Positions 27,642 to 36,563 are shown, counted from the stretch's first letter. The stretch: 64,000 nt of DNA from Gordonia hirsuta DSM 44140 = NBRC 16056 (GCF_000333015.1 NZ_BANT01000002.1:1-64000), one strand, 5' to 3'. Notes: generated from the sequence alone by a model not told the origin. Numbers and translations: made by a program.

Positions 27642-28430
27642 ATGCGGCTGACACCAGCTGATGTGCACAATGTCGCGTTCAGCAAACCGCCGATCGGAAA
27701 GCGCGGTTACAACGAGGACGAGGTCGATCAGTTCCTTGATTTCGTCGAGAACGAGCTCGCGACGCTGATCGACGAGAACGCTGAGCTGAAGCAGCGCAAT
27801 GCCGATCTGGAGGCCGAGGTCGCAGCCCTGCGCTCCGGTGCGCCGGTCGGCGGCGGCGAGGCGACCCAGGTCTTCGCCACCCCCGAGCCCGCTCCCGAAG
27901 CGGCTCCGGTGCCCGTTCCGGTCCCGGCCGCCGCTCCGGCACCGATGGACGAGGACGCGTCGATCCGTGCCGCACGCGTGCTCGCGATGGCGCAGGACAC
28001 CGCCGATCGCGTCACCGGTGCCGCTCGCGGGGAGGCCGAGGCACTGCTCAACGACGCGCGCCAGCGTAGCGACGCGATGGTAGCCGAGGCGCAGGCCTCT
28101 GCCGATGCCACGCTGAACGACTCGCATCAGCGCGCCGAGGCCCTGTTGGCCGACGCGCAGACCCGCGCCGAGACCCAGGTCCGTCAGGCCCAGGAGCGAG
28201 CAGACTTCCTGCAGCGTGACGCCGAGCAGAAGCACTCGGAGATCATGTCGACCATCAACCAGCAGCGCAGTGTGCTGGAGGCGCGGATCGCCCAGCTGAA
28301 GACCTTCGAGCGTGAGTACCGGACCCGCTTGAAGACCTACCTGGAATCGCAGCTGGAAGAACTGCAGCAGCACGGTAGTGCGGCCCCGGTGGAGCAGGGT
28401 TACTCCGCCGAGGGTTACCCGCAGCAGTAA
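27642..28430 (+). CDS. wag31: Polar growth protein Wag31 (DivIVA)
   Basis: A 262-residue coiled-coil protein that marks the poles and directs tip growth and cell wall synthesis in Mycobacteriales. The DivIVA N-domain [39 protein letters not shown] (residues 1-40) contains the membrane-inserting F-x-K-P-P loop. A Pro/Ala linker ([13 protein letters not shown]) is followed by a long Ala/Glu/Gln coiled coil. It ends YPQQ. A 258-base non-coding region precedes it and probably holds its own promoter, though I could not fix the hexamers. Counterpart of Rv2145c. Confidence 0.97.
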   Translation: MRLTPADVHNVAFSKPPIGKRGYNEDEVDQFLDFVENELATLIDENAELKQRNADLEAEVAALRSGAPVGGGEATQVFATPEPAPEAAPVPVPVPAAAPAPMDEDASIRAARVLAMAQDTADRVTGAARGEAEALLNDARQRSDAMVAEAQASADATLNDSHQRAEALLADAQTRAETQVRQAQERADFLQRDAEQKHSEIMSTINQQRSVLEARIAQLKTFEREYRTRLKTYLESQLEELQQHGSAAPVEQGYSAEGYPQQ

Positions 28431-28464
28431 TCGATCATTCGAAATAGGGGATAGAGGGCCGGCG

Positions 28465-29505
28465 ATGCTGACCTTGGCACTGGCTACGACCTTGATCGGT
28501 TTCGCGCTGTTGGTGATCGCGCTGATCACCAGTAGCTTCTGGCTGGCGGTGGCCTGTGTCATCGTGTGCGTCGTCGGACTGGGGATGCTCCTGGTCGATA
28601 CCCTGCGGGCCGGACGCCGCGGGGAGGCCGGCATCGACGATCCTCCGCTGTTCACGATCCGTGATCAGGCCCCGGCGAGCCGGCCCGAGCCGCTGCTGAG
28701 CGATCCGGACACGTCGGCGCAGGCACCTGCCGGTCCGGACGCCAGCAGGCCCGACGACGCCGCGATCCCCGACGGCGCCGCCGGTGCCGAACCCGGATCC
28801 GGACAGTTCGCCGGCCGAGCGCCGGAGTTCCCCGAGGCCGGCGGCGTCGAGAGTCCGGGCCACGACCAGACCGACACGTCGGTGAGCGGGCTCGGCGGTC
28901 TGGTGGACACCTCGGCCGTCACGGCCGCGGACGTGCCGATGGTCACCGGCGATGCCAGCGACTACATCAAGTCGATCACCGGTTCGTTCCCGGTCCAGGC
29001 ACCGACATCGGGCGCATGGCCGGTCTCGGCGCCGCCGGTGCCCGGGCCCGAAGCCGAGGCGGCCGAACAGACTGCCGCGCCGAGTTGGGACCGCGGTCCC
29101 GACACCGGCCCGATCCGGGCCAGCTCGCCCTATGTCGGCCGCCGCCGTCGCAGCGCCGACGAGCAGGCTGCGCTCTCGGAAGAGGCGGCCGCGGACCGGC
29201 CGATTGCCGGTGAGGAGCCCGTGGCCGCACCCGTCGACGTGCCGCCCGCCGAATCTCAGAACGCCAGGGCTCAGGACGTCGGGGCTCAGGACACCGGGGC
29301 TCAGGACGTCGGGGCTCACGACACCGGGACTCAGAACGTCGCCGGGCCCGGTGAGGATGTCGCAACGCCTGAGATGCGTGGAGCGCAGCGACGGGGACGG
29401 ATCACCGCCCCGAAGCCGGCGTCGGAACTGGACAGCGACAGCATCGTCGTGCACGATCACACCGGTCCGCTGCCCAAGATCGCCATCGTCAATCCCGACG
29501 AGTAG
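28465..29505 (+). CDS. Membrane protein with long acidic tail (Rv2144c position)
   Basis: A 346-residue protein with two N-terminal helices (LALATTLIGFALLVIALITSS and FWLAVACVIVCVVGLGMLLV) followed by about 290 residues of Ala/Pro/Asp/Glu-rich, probably disordered cytoplasmic sequence. The gene occupies the position of Rv2144c just after wag31, but that protein is only about 118 residues. A run of imperfect five-residue repeats (AQDVG / AQDTG) lies at about residues 263-292. The C-terminus DSIVVHDHTGPLPKIAIVNP looks more conserved and may be a binding motif. Function unknown. Confidence 0.75.
   Translation: MLTLALATTLIGFALLVIALITSSFWLAVACVIVCVVGLGMLLVDTLRAGRRGEAGIDDPPLFTIRDQAPASRPEPLLSDPDTSAQAPAGPDASRPDDAAIPDGAAGAEPGSGQFAGRAPEFPEAGGVESPGHDQTDTSVSGLGGLVDTSAVTAADVPMVTGDASDYIKSITGSFPVQAPTSGAWPVSAPPVPGPEAEAAEQTAAPSWDRGPDTGPIRASSPYVGRRRRSADEQAALSEEAAADRPIAGEEPVAAPVDVPPAESQNARAQDVGAQDTGAQDVGAHDTGTQNVAGPGEDVATPEMRGAQRRGRITAPKPASELDSDSIVVHDHTGPLPKIAIVNPDE
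29251..29340 (+). repeat. Six 15-base tandem repeats inside the Rv2144c-position gene
   Basis: Six in-frame units of about 15 bases, with consensus GGGGCTCAGGAC-GTC or -ACC, encode (A/T)Q(D/N)(V/T)G repeats. The third to sixth units differ by only a few bases. Copy number may vary between strains. Confidence 0.75.
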
Positions 29506-29520
29506 ACTCTAGCCGCGAGA

Positions 29521-29800
29521 ACACAGCGTCGATCCGGCTATCACCGGGGAGCTCCTGGAAGAACGGGTCTGTCTGCGCAGCACTGCGCGCAGACCTCAGT
29601 AGAACCGGGCGGGTGCGGCCCGACACCGCCGCCGAAGACCGCGGGACACCGCAGATCTTCACCGAGAGGCACCGCGCGATCCGGGACAGCCGGACCGCAG
29701 CGGGGCAAGCGGGGTGGTACCGCGCGGATATGCCAGAACGGCGGCCGCGTCCCCGTGCCGAGGAGCCGGCCCAGAGTCGGCGTGCGAGGCACGAGGAGTG
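29521..29800 (+). promoter_or_regulatory. Ultrashort T-box leader of ileS (isoleucine tRNA sensing)
   Basis: An ileS leader of the actinobacterial translational T-box class. Stem I is very short: CCGG (29534-29537), loop CTATCA with the ATC isoleucine specifier at 29540-29542, then CCGG (29544-29547), followed by the conserved GGGGAGCTCCTGGAAGAAC. A hairpin GTCTGCGC / GCGCAGAC lies at 29571-29594. The T-box core GGGGTGGTACCGCG is at 29711-29724. There is no terminator T-run. The ileS Shine-Dalgarno GAGGAG (29793-29798) lies within a small GCAC / GTGC hairpin, consistent with control of translation by uncharged tRNA-Ile. Confidence 0.9.
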
Positions 29801-29805
29801 CGTTG

Positions 29806-32800
29806 ATGACCCAGAATCTTGAGGCCGTGTCCGGTGAGGAGAGCACCTCGTCGTCGCATCCCCGCGTCTACCCACTGGTCGATCTGACCGGCGGACGCGG
29901 ACCGGGGGCACCCTCGTTCCCTCAGGTTGAAGAGCGGGTCCTGGACTTCTGGGAGAGCGACGGAACGTTCGCCGCGTCGATCGCCAACCGCGCCGGCGCC
30001 GAAGAGTTCGTCTTCTACGACGGACCGCCGTTCGCCAACGGACTGCCGCATTACGGTCACCTGCTGACCGGCTACGTCAAAGACATCATCCCCCGCTATC
30101 AGACGATGCGCGGCAAGCGCGTAGAGCGCCGCTTCGGCTGGGACACCCACGGGCTGCCGGCCGAACTCGAGGCCGAGCGGCAGCTGGGTATCACCGACAA
30201 GTCCCAGATCGAGATCATGGGCGTGGAAAAGTTCAACAACTACTGCCGCGACTCGGTGCTGCGCTACACCGGGGAATGGCGCAGCTATGTGACGCGGCAG
30301 GCGCGCTGGGTCGATTTCGACAACGACTACAAGACCCTGGACCTGGACTTCATGGAGTCGGTCATGTGGGCGTTCAAACGGCTCTACGACAAGGGACTGA
30401 TCTACCAGGGCTACCGGGTGCTGCCGTACTCCTGGTATGAGCAGACGCCGCTGAGCAATCAGGAGGCCAAGCTCGACGACGCCTACAAGATGCGGCAGGA
30501 TCCGGCGCTCACGGTCACTATGCCGCTGGTGGCACCGGGGTCCCCGCTCGACGGCGTCGATGCGCTGATCTGGACGACGACGCCGTGGACGCTGCCGTCG
30601 AACCTGGCGATCGCGGTGCACCCGGACACCGAGTATTCGCACATCACGACCGCCGACGGCAAGCAATACCTGCTGGCTACCGCGCTGGTCGGTGCCTACG
30701 CCCGCGAATTCGGCGAGCCCGAGACCGTGGCGACCTACACCGGCGCCGATCTGGCCGGGCTGGGCTATGTGCCGCCGTTCGACTATTTCGCCGGGCACCC
30801 GAACGCCCATCGCATCCTGACCGCCGACTATGTCACCACCGACAGCGGCACCGGGGTGGTGCATCTGGCACCGGCCTTCGGTGAGGAGGATATGGAGGTC
30901 GCCGCGGCCAACGGTATCGAGGTGGTGCAGCCACTGGATCCGGGCGGCCGGTTCACCGAGCAGGTGCCCGACTACCAGGGCCAGATGGTGTTCGACGCCA
31001 ATCCGAACATCATCAAGGACCTCAAATCGGCCGGTCGGGTGCTGCGGCACGAGACCATCGAGCACTCCTATCCGCATTCGTGGCGCTCGGGTCAGCCGCT
31101 GATCTACATGGCGGTTCCCTCCTGGTTCGTCGATGTGGGTGCCATCAAACCCCGCATGCTGGAGCTGAACCAGCAGATCACCTGGTCGCCGGCGCACATC
31201 CGGGACGGCCAGTTCGGCAAGTGGCTCGAGGGCGCGCGGGACTGGAACATCAGCCGTAACCGCTATTGGGGTGCCCCGATCCCGGTCTGGATTTCCGATG
31301 ACCCCGAATACCCGCGGATCGATGTCTACGGCAGCTTCGACCAGCTCGAAGAGGACTTCGGGGTGCGTCCGGACAACCTGCACCGTCCGGCGATCGACGA
31401 GCTGGTACGGCCCAACCCGGACGATCCGACCGGCAAGTCGATGATGCGCCGCGTCCCGGAGGTCCTGGACTGCTGGTTCGAATCGGGGTCGATGCCGTTC
31501 GCCCAGGTGCACTATCCGTTCGAGAACACCGACTGGTTCGACGGCGGCAACGGCGAAGAACCGCACAACCCGGGTGACTTCATCGTCGAATACAACGGTC
31601 AGACCCGCGGCTGGTTCTACAACCTGCACGTGCTGGCGACCGCGCTGTTCGACCGCCCGGCCTTCAAGACCGTCGCCGCACACGGCATCGTGCTCGGCGA
31701 TGACGGCCAGAAGATGAGCAAATCCAAGCGCAACTACCCCGATGTCAACGAGGTCTTCGACCGCGACGGCTCCGATGCGATGCGCTGGTTCCTGATGGCC
31801 AGCCCCATCCTGCGCGGTGGCAACCTGGTGGTGACCGAGGAGGGCATCCGCGAGGGCGTCCGGCAGGCGCTGCTGCCGCTGTGGAACGCCTACAGCTTCC
31901 TGCAGCTCTACGCCGAGCGGCCGGCCACCTGGCGCACCGACTCGACGCATGTGCTCGACCGGTACATCCTGGCTAAACTCGCCGTCACCCGCGACGAGAT
32001 CACCGCTGCGCTAGACGTCTACGACATCGCCGGAGCCACCGAGAGTTTCCGCGGCTTCTGCGATGCGCTGACCAACTGGTATGTCCGACGGTCCCGCGCC
32101 CGGTTCTGGGCCGGCCAAGACGCCGAACCCGATGCCTTCGACACCCTGTACACCGTGCTGGAGGTGGCGGCCCGCCTGGCTGCACCGCTGCTGCCGCTGA
32201 CCACCGAGGCGATGTGGCGCGGTCTGACCGGTGAGCGCTCGGTGCACCTGACGGACTGGCCTGCCGCCGACGAACTGCCGGCCGATCCGGAGTTGGTCGC
32301 GGCGATGGACACCGTCCAGTCGGTGTGCTCGGTGGCCTCCAGCGTCCGCAAGGCCAACAAACTGCGGGTGCGGCTGCCGCTGGCCACCCTGACGGTGGCT
32401 TCGCCGGATGCTGCAGCGCTGGCGCCCTACACCGGACTGATCGCCGACGAGATGAACGTCAAGAACGTCGAGTTGAGCACCGATGTGGAGACCCACGGCC
32501 GCATCGAGGTCGCGGTCAACGCGCGTGCCGCCGGACCGCGTATCGGCAAGGACGTGCAGCGAGTGATCAAGGCGGTCAAGGCGGGCGACTGGGAGATGGG
32601 TGCCGACGAACAGACCGGGGAACCGGTGGTGATCGCCGACGGTATCGAACTGCGCGGCGAGGAGTTCACCCGCAAGCTGGTCGCGACCGCACCCGACTCG
32701 ACCGGAGAGCTGCCCGACGGCGGCGGACTGGTCGTCCTGGACACCACGGTGACCCCGGAACTGGAGGCCGAAGGCTGGGCCAAGGACCGCATCCGTGAAC

Positions 32801-33018
32801 TCCAGGATGCGCGCCGCAAGCTGGGACTGGACATCTCCGACCGGATCGTCGTGCGGTTCGTGGTGCCGGCGGACTGTGCCGGCAGCGCGCGCACGCACGC
32901 CGACCTGATCGCCGGTGAGGTGCTGGCGACCGACTTCCGCGTCGTCGACGCCGAGGCGGCCGAGGCCGGGGTGATCGAACTGGGCGACGGTATCAGCGTC
33001 GACATCGAGAAGGCATGA
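29806..33018 (+). CDS. ileS: Isoleucyl-tRNA synthetase
   Basis: A 1070-residue class I synthetase charging tRNA-Ile. The HIGH-type motif is in [11 protein letters not shown] near residue 74, the editing domain spans the middle ([13 protein letters not shown] near 263), and the KMSKS motif is [14 protein letters not shown] near 632. The length and the GLPHYGH form fit the eukaryote-like IleS2 type found in mycobacteria, which tends to resist mupirocin; that subtype is inferred from motif and length only. ATG at 29806 follows GAGGAG. Its stop overlaps the PAP2 gene (ATGA). Confidence 0.97.
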   Translation: MTQNLEAVSGEESTSSSHPRVYPLVDLTGGRGPGAPSFPQVEERVLDFWESDGTFAASIANRAGAEEFVFYDGPPFANGLPHYGHLLTGYVKDIIPRYQTMRGKRVERRFGWDTHGLPAELEAERQLGITDKSQIEIMGVEKFNNYCRDSVLRYTGEWRSYVTRQARWVDFDNDYKTLDLDFMESVMWAFKRLYDKGLIYQGYRVLPYSWYEQTPLSNQEAKLDDAYKMRQDPALTVTMPLVAPGSPLDGVDALIWTTTPWTLPSNLAIAVHPDTEYSHITTADGKQYLLATALVGAYAREFGEPETVATYTGADLAGLGYVPPFDYFAGHPNAHRILTADYVTTDSGTGVVHLAPAFGEEDMEVAAANGIEVVQPLDPGGRFTEQVPDYQGQMVFDANPNIIKDLKSAGRVLRHETIEHSYPHSWRSGQPLIYMAVPSWFVDVGAIKPRMLELNQQITWSPAHIRDGQFGKWLEGARDWNISRNRYWGAPIPVWISDDPEYPRIDVYGSFDQLEEDFGVRPDNLHRPAIDELVRPNPDDPTGKSMMRRVPEVLDCWFESGSMPFAQVHYPFENTDWFDGGNGEEPHNPGDFIVEYNGQTRGWFYNLHVLATALFDRPAFKTVAAHGIVLGDDGQKMSKSKRNYPDVNEVFDRDGSDAMRWFLMASPILRGGNLVVTEEGIREGVRQALLPLWNAYSFLQLYAERPATWRTDSTHVLDRYILAKLAVTRDEITAALDVYDIAGATESFRGFCDALTNWYVRRSRARFWAGQDAEPDAFDTLYTVLEVAARLAAPLLPLTTEAMWRGLTGERSVHLTDWPAADELPADPELVAAMDTVQSVCSVASSVRKANKLRVRLPLATLTVASPDAAALAPYTGLIADEMNVKNVELSTDVETHGRIEVAVNARAAGPRIGKDVQRVIKAVKAGDWEMGADEQTGEPVVIADGIELRGEEFTRKLVATAPDSTGELPDGGGLVVLDTTVTPELEAEGWAKDRIRELQDARRKLGLDISDRIVVRFVVPADCAGSARTHADLIAGEVLATDFRVVDAEAAEAGVIELGDGISVDIEKA

Positions 33019-33872
33019 GCGTGCCGCCTCCGGTCGGCGTCGCCCGCTGGTGGGGGCTGACCATCGGTTCGCTGCTCGTGCTGGTCGCGGTCTATCTGGC
33101 CGCGGTCCGCACACCCACCGGGCAGCGTGTGGAGAATCAGGCCCTCAGCGGTGCTCGGCAGGTCAATGCCGATGAACTGGCCGGTGCCGATCAGGCGCTG
33201 GCGACCTTCACCGTCAGCAGTCTGGGTGTCGCGGTGGCGATCCTGGCCATCATCGGCTGGCTGCGCGGCGGCCTGCGGCTGGCAGCCATCGCCGTGGCAG
33301 TGGTCGCTGGCGCCGTGATGGTGGCCGAGGTGCTCAAACGGGTGGTGCTCACGCGTCCGCCGTTGGTCGAGGCTCCGGAGTACTGGCAGCACAACAGTTT
33401 TCCGAGCGGGCACACCACGGTCGCGATGAGTGTTGCCTGCGCGTCGCTGATCGTGGTGTCGTGGCGGTGGCGCACGCTGGCGATGCTGGTGGTGATGAGC
33501 TGGACCGTGGGTGTCGGGGCGTACACGGTGGTTGCCCGGTGGCACCGGCTCTCCGATACGATCGGCGCCGATGCGATCGCCTTGGCGGCGGCCTCGATCG
33601 CCGCGTTGGTCCTGGTGCGTACCGGGCAGGTGCAGGCAGTTCCGGCGGACCGGAAGGCTCCGGTACGGACGGTCCTGATCGTGCTGGCGACGCTCTACGT
33701 GGTGGCCATGGGGGCGATCGGCATCGCCCTGGGTGTGGTTGGCATGGGGCAGGAGCCCGGTTCGGTCGCCGAGTACAACGTCTATCTGGCGGCCCAGTCG
33801 CTGGCCTCGGTGGGGTCGGTGCTGGCGATCCTGCTGGCCTGGTGGTCGTGGCACCGGCTGGAAAGCGTCTGA
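33015..33872 (+). CDS. PAP2-family membrane phosphatase
   Basis: A 285-residue polytopic protein with about 7 membrane segments and the three acid-phosphatase motifs: KRVVLTRPP near residue 110, PSGHTT near 131 (with the catalytic His), and [12 protein letters not shown] near 178. The family removes phosphate from lipid substrates such as undecaprenyl diphosphate or phosphatidic acid, on the outer membrane face. Linkage to ileS (4-base overlap) is translational and does not indicate the substrate. A role in undecaprenyl phosphate recycling is possible but unproved. Confidence 0.85.
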   Translation: MSVPPPVGVARWWGLTIGSLLVLVAVYLAAVRTPTGQRVENQALSGARQVNADELAGADQALATFTVSSLGVAVAILAIIGWLRGGLRLAAIAVAVVAGAVMVAEVLKRVVLTRPPLVEAPEYWQHNSFPSGHTTVAMSVACASLIVVSWRWRTLAMLVVMSWTVGVGAYTVVARWHRLSDTIGADAIALAAASIAALVLVRTGQVQAVPADRKAPVRTVLIVLATLYVVAMGAIGIALGVVGMGQEPGSVAEYNVYLAAQSLASVGSVLAILLAWWSWHRLESV

Positions 33873-33876
33873 GTCG

Positions 33877-34656
33877 CTAGCCTTCGGCCGTGATCGCTTG
33901 GACGGGGGTCGGGCGGCCGTACCGCGGGTGCAGACCGTCTCCCGAGGAGACCCCGCGCAGGCGCCGGCCCAGCCACGGAGCAAGAAAACCGCGCGCCCAG
34001 GCCAGATCTGCTCTGCGTGACTGCGCCGTCGACAACTGCGGCCGTGCGGGCAGCGGCAGCGGTGCGAGCGTGTGGTCGATTCCGAGCGCGTCAAGCACGG
34101 CCATCGCCATTCGCTGGTGGCCGGCCGCGGACATGTGCAGACGATCGAAATCCCATAGTCGGGGATCGTCGTAATCGCGGATCCGCCAGTAGTCGACCAG
34201 TGTGGCCTGGTGGCGGTCGGCGATCGCGCGCACTCCTTCGGCGAGGATGGCGAACCGTCCCCGCAAGGCGCCGAAGACCGGTGCGCTGCCCGGATCGTGG
34301 GGGGTGAACAGGACGACGGTCGCGCCCGTGCCGCGCAGTCGGGTGATGGCATCGTCGTAGTAGGAGAGTAGGTCGTCGATGTCGACCCGCAGTCGCAGCA
34401 GGTCGTTGCCGCCGGCGTGAATGGTCACCAGGTCGGGGCGCATCGCCAGCGCTGGGGCCAGTTGCTCGTCGACGATCGCCTTGAGTTTGCGGCCGCGGAT
34501 GGCCAGGTTCGCGTATTCGAAACCGGGCGAGTCCGCGGCGAGGACCTCGGCCACCCGGTCGGCCCAGCCTCGGACGCCGTTGGGAAGATCGGAGGCGATA
34601 TCACCTACACCCTCGGTGAACGAGTCGCCCAGTGCTACGTATCGCTTGACACTCAC
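33877..34656 (-). CDS. SGNH/GDSL-family hydrolase
   Basis: A 259-residue esterase/lipase-type protein. Block I ALGDSFTEGVGD gives the nucleophilic Ser near residue 10, block II has the Gly in ANLAIRG, block III is HAGGNDLLR (Asn), and block V is WDFDRLHMSAAGH with the catalytic Asp-x-x-His. No signal peptide is visible, so it is probably cytoplasmic. GTG at 34656 (S-V-K-R-Y-V-A-L-G-D-S) is chosen because the block I strand should lie at the N-terminus; longer frames upstream run through the structured element at 34688. It is convergent with the PAP2 gene. Confidence 0.85.
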   Translation of the reverse strand: MSVKRYVALGDSFTEGVGDIASDLPNGVRGWADRVAEVLAADSPGFEYANLAIRGRKLKAIVDEQLAPALAMRPDLVTIHAGGNDLLRLRVDIDDLLSYYDDAITRLRGTGATVVLFTPHDPGSAPVFGALRGRFAILAEGVRAIADRHQATLVDYWRIRDYDDPRLWDFDRLHMSAAGHQRMAMAVLDALGIDHTLAPLPLPARPQLSTAQSRRADLAWARGFLAPWLGRRLRGVSSGDGLHPRYGRPTPVQAITAEG

Positions 34657-34687
34657 GGGGCAAGCGTACGGGCAGCAGGTTATCGTC

Positions 34688-34791
34688 CACCCCGAGAGGG
34701 TGGCCGCGCCGGAGATGAGGGGAGCATCTCCGGAGTCTCCGTGCCCGGCCTGTCGTTCGGGGCAGCGGAGGGGCGGCCACCCTCGGGGGTG
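34688..34791. ncRNA. Candidate structured RNA or leader, three-way junction
   Basis: A compact fold with nearly all bases paired. P1: GAGGGTGGCCGC (34696-34707) with GCGGCCACCCTC (34773-34784), extended by CACCCC / GGGGTG (34688-34693 / 34786-34791). P2: CCGGAGATG (34709-34717) with CATCTCCGG (34725-34733). P3: CTCCG-TGCCC (34737-34746) with GGGCA-G-CGGAG (34760-34770). On the minus strand it would be a 5' leader ending 32 bases before the SGNH hydrolase start; on the plus strand it would be free-standing. I do not recognise the family. Confidence 0.5.
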
Positions 34792-35015
34792 CCGGAAATA
34801 TGAAGTTCTCAAACAACACATCGCGTCAGACCGCGGCCCGGCACATCTTGCGGGCGAGGATCGATCCGATGCGGCCACCGGGTCGAATCCATCCCTGATG
34901 CCAGGATACAACTCACTAATGACAAGAACAAGTGTTCGAGAAAGATGATTCTCGGGAGATACGGGCGAGAGCATCGAGCTGGGCGCGAGTCGATGGTCCC
35001 GCTAGCGTAAGGGGT
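34792..35015. other. Intergenic region before the 66-residue gene
   Basis: AT-richer DNA than its surroundings, with no supported gene. It contains the imperfect LexA-like box at 34924-34939 and a small hairpin (CGAGA / TCTCG, 34937-34954). Together with 34657-34791 it makes a gap of about 360 bases between genes. Confidence 0.5.
34924..34939 (+). promoter_or_regulatory. Imperfect LexA-like box
   Basis: AAGAAC-AAGT-GTTCGA matches the LexA consensus TCGAAC-N4-GTTCGA at 10 of 12 positions; the right half is perfect. It also forms the 12-base palindrome GAACAAGTGTTC (34926-34937). It lies 77 bases before the small gene at 35016. Confidence 0.4.
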
Positions 35016-35216
35016 ATGTCCGACGATCTGGAGCGCCTGCAACGCTGGGTGGACTCCGGCGCGCTCTTCCGGCTGGTGAGCAGGCGCGGCGGGGAGTCGA
35101 CGATCGCCCTGCTGACCTGCAGTGGCGGTGAGGAGATGGGCAGGATCGTCAGCGCTGATCCGCGGCTGGCCGAATGGTGCGCCGCACACGGCGACTCGCA
35201 GGTCGAGGACTTCTGA
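35016..35216 (+). CDS. Conserved-looking 66-residue protein of unknown function
   Basis: A small acidic soluble protein with no membrane helix: MSDDLERLQRWVDSGALFRL at the start and a central strand-rich part around STIALLTCSGGEEMGRIVS. It ends DSQVEDF. The composition and GC3 pattern look coding, and the ATG follows TAAGGGGT. Similar short proteins occur in Mycobacteriales, but I cannot name the family. A possible LexA box lies upstream. Three palindromic repeats follow directly after the stop. Confidence 0.6.
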   Translation: MSDDLERLQRWVDSGALFRLVSRRGGESTIALLTCSGGEEMGRIVSADPRLAEWCAAHGDSQVEDF

Positions 35217-35219
35217 AGG

Positions 35220-35267
35220 TTCAGAATCGCTGAAGATTCAGAACTGCTGAAGATTCAGAACTGCCAA
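35220..35267. repeat. 17-base-period palindromic repeats between convergent genes
   Basis: TTCAGAATCGCTGAA (35220-35234), TTCAGAACTGCTGAA (35237-35251) and a partial TTCAGAACTGCCAA (35254-35267). The first two are TTCAG-N5-CTGAA hairpins at an exact 17-base period. The repeat covers the last codons of the minus-strand TetR gene and the end of the plus-strand small gene. It may be a bidirectional terminator or a simple duplication. Confidence 0.65.
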
Positions 35268-35936
35268 TTGGTGCTGCAGCTGCATATCGAACAGTGCGGC
35301 GGGGTCGTCGAACGTCTCCGGACCGAAACCGCCGGTCACCTCCTGGCCGACGGCGCCGATCAGCCAGCACCACAGCGAGATCGCGGCGACCATGCCGGCG
35401 TCGTCGAGCGCGGCGCCGAATTCCTCGGCGGTCGATTGCAGCTCGTGTTGCAGTCGAGCGGGTGGCGACGGGTTGACCCGGGACGGCGCCGTCGGGTGTG
35501 CGGTGAAGGCTTCGCCGAGTAGTCCCAGGAGCTGACCGATCACCCGGGTGCCGGGAGCGCTGGTGCGTTCGGGCGGCGCGTGGTAGTCGGGGACGGGGCT
35601 GCCGTAGAGCAAGCTGAACTCGGCGGAATGTGCCAGCGCCCAGGCGCGGAAGGCCTGCAGGGCGGTGCGTAGTTCGGCGGCCGGCGGCCCCGGATTTGCG
35701 GTGACGGCGGCGGCCACCTGATCGGCGAGATCGTCGTATGCGGCGACCACCAGGCGTGTGAGCAGCTCATCGCGGCTGGCGACGTAGCGGTAGACCGCCG
35801 AGGAGGCCAGGCCGAGCTCGCGGGCGATGGCCCGGACGGAGAGGGAAGCGGCCCCGACGTCGGCGAGTTGTGCCCGGCCCAGGCGCAGGATCTCTCGGTC
35901 TAGCTCCTGGCGTCGGCGGGCGCGGGGTGTGGTCAT
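35238..35936 (-). CDS. TetR-family transcriptional regulator
   Basis: A 232-residue repressor. The N-terminal helix-turn-helix is LSVRAIARELGLASSAVYRYVASRDELLTRLV (about residues 30-61). The C-terminal ligand domain resembles the TetR_C_33-like group (FRAWALAHSAEFSLLYGSPVPDYHAP). The last codons (LNLQQF) come from the 17-base repeats. It is divergent from the deazaflavin-dependent oxidoreductase, with two AGAGCACTGCTC palindromes between them, so it probably represses itself and that gene. The ligand is unknown. Confidence 0.9.
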   Translation of the reverse strand: MTTPRARRRQELDREILRLGRAQLADVGAASLSVRAIARELGLASSAVYRYVASRDELLTRLVVAAYDDLADQVAAAVTANPGPPAAELRTALQAFRAWALAHSAEFSLLYGSPVPDYHAPPERTSAPGTRVIGQLLGLLGEAFTAHPTAPSRVNPSPPARLQHELQSTAEEFGAALDDAGMVAAISLWCWLIGAVGQEVTGGFGPETFDDPAALFDMQLQHQLAVLNLQQF

Positions 35937-35990
35937 GGGCCGATTCTCGCACGTCCGTGCCGGGTTCCGGGGTGAGGTCGACGGCAAGGG

Positions 35991-36051
35991 AGAGCACTGC
36001 TCTTGCATTGTCGGGCGAAGTCCGGCATCCTGTGAAAGGAGAGCACTGCTC
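35991..36051. promoter_or_regulatory. Two palindromic operators of the divergent TetR
   Basis: AGAGCACTGCTCT (35991-36003) is a perfect 13-base palindrome around a central C. AGAGCACTGCTC recurs at 36040-36051, 49 bases on. Both lie in the 130-base gap between the TetR gene (35936) and the oxidoreductase. They are the best candidates for TetR binding. Confidence 0.7.
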
Positions 36052-36128
36052 ACTGATTGGAGAACGATGACCATCCCCCGAATCCCCCCACCGGCGACGC
36101 TGCGCCCACGGCCGCTCATCGCACGCCG

Positions 36129-36563
36129 GTGACCGGCGGGCAGCGCGCCCTCAATGCCACGGTCCGGTGGCTCGCCGACCGCGGCGTCGGACTGGCCGGG
36201 GCGCGCACGCTCACCGTCACCGGACGTTCGAGCGGCAATGCGCATCGCATCCCGGTGAACCCGCTGACAGTAGGGGAGCGCCGCTACCTGGTGGCCCCGC
36301 GCGGGGTCACCGACTGGGTCCGCAACGTCCGGATCGACCCGCGCGGGCAACTGCGACGCGGTCGGCACACCGAGGACGTCGTCCTGTCCGAATTGGGAGA
36401 CGACGACCACAAACTGACCGTGGTCGCCGATTACCTTGCACGCTGGGGCTGGGAGGTCGGCTCCTTGCTGCCGGCAGGATTGACGCCTCGATCGGATGAG
36501 GAGACGTTGCGGCGGTATCTGGGGGTCCTGCCGGTGTTCGAGGTGACGTCGGCAGCGGACTGA
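36129..36563 (+). CDS. Deazaflavin (F420)-dependent nitroreductase-family protein
   Basis: A small DDN/split-barrel protein of 144 residues from GTG 36129: [33 protein letters not shown] and the [17 protein letters not shown] motif. These proteins bind F420 or FMN and reduce varied substrates. The start is unclear. The best ribosome binding site (GGAG) serves an ATG at 36067 in another frame, which ends after 21 codons with its TGA overlapping this GTG. A TTG at 36057 would give a 168-residue version. Divergent from a TetR gene and probably regulated by it. Confidence 0.75.
   Translation: MTGGQRALNATVRWLADRGVGLAGARTLTVTGRSSGNAHRIPVNPLTVGERRYLVAPRGVTDWVRNVRIDPRGQLRRGRHTEDVVLSELGDDDHKLTVVADYLARWGWEVGSLLPAGLTPRSDEETLRRYLGVLPVFEVTSAAD

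Noticed and set aside
28378-28464. Longer start of the gene after wag31
   Set aside because: It overlaps the wag31 end in another frame; ATG 28465 has a purine-rich site and begins directly with a membrane helix.
29251-29340. Short tandem repeats as a CRISPR-like array
   Set aside because: Units are 15 bases, contiguous, in frame and without spacers; they encode peptide repeats.
29659-31950. Long minus-strand open frame of 763 codons opposite ileS
   Set aside because: It lies antisense to a clear ileS, has no family resemblance and an Arg/His/Val composition typical of the shadow frame in GC-rich coding DNA.
34657-34974. In-frame extension of the SGNH hydrolase start
   Set aside because: It would place over 100 non-conserved residues before the GDSF block and run through the structured element; GTG 34656 suits the family.
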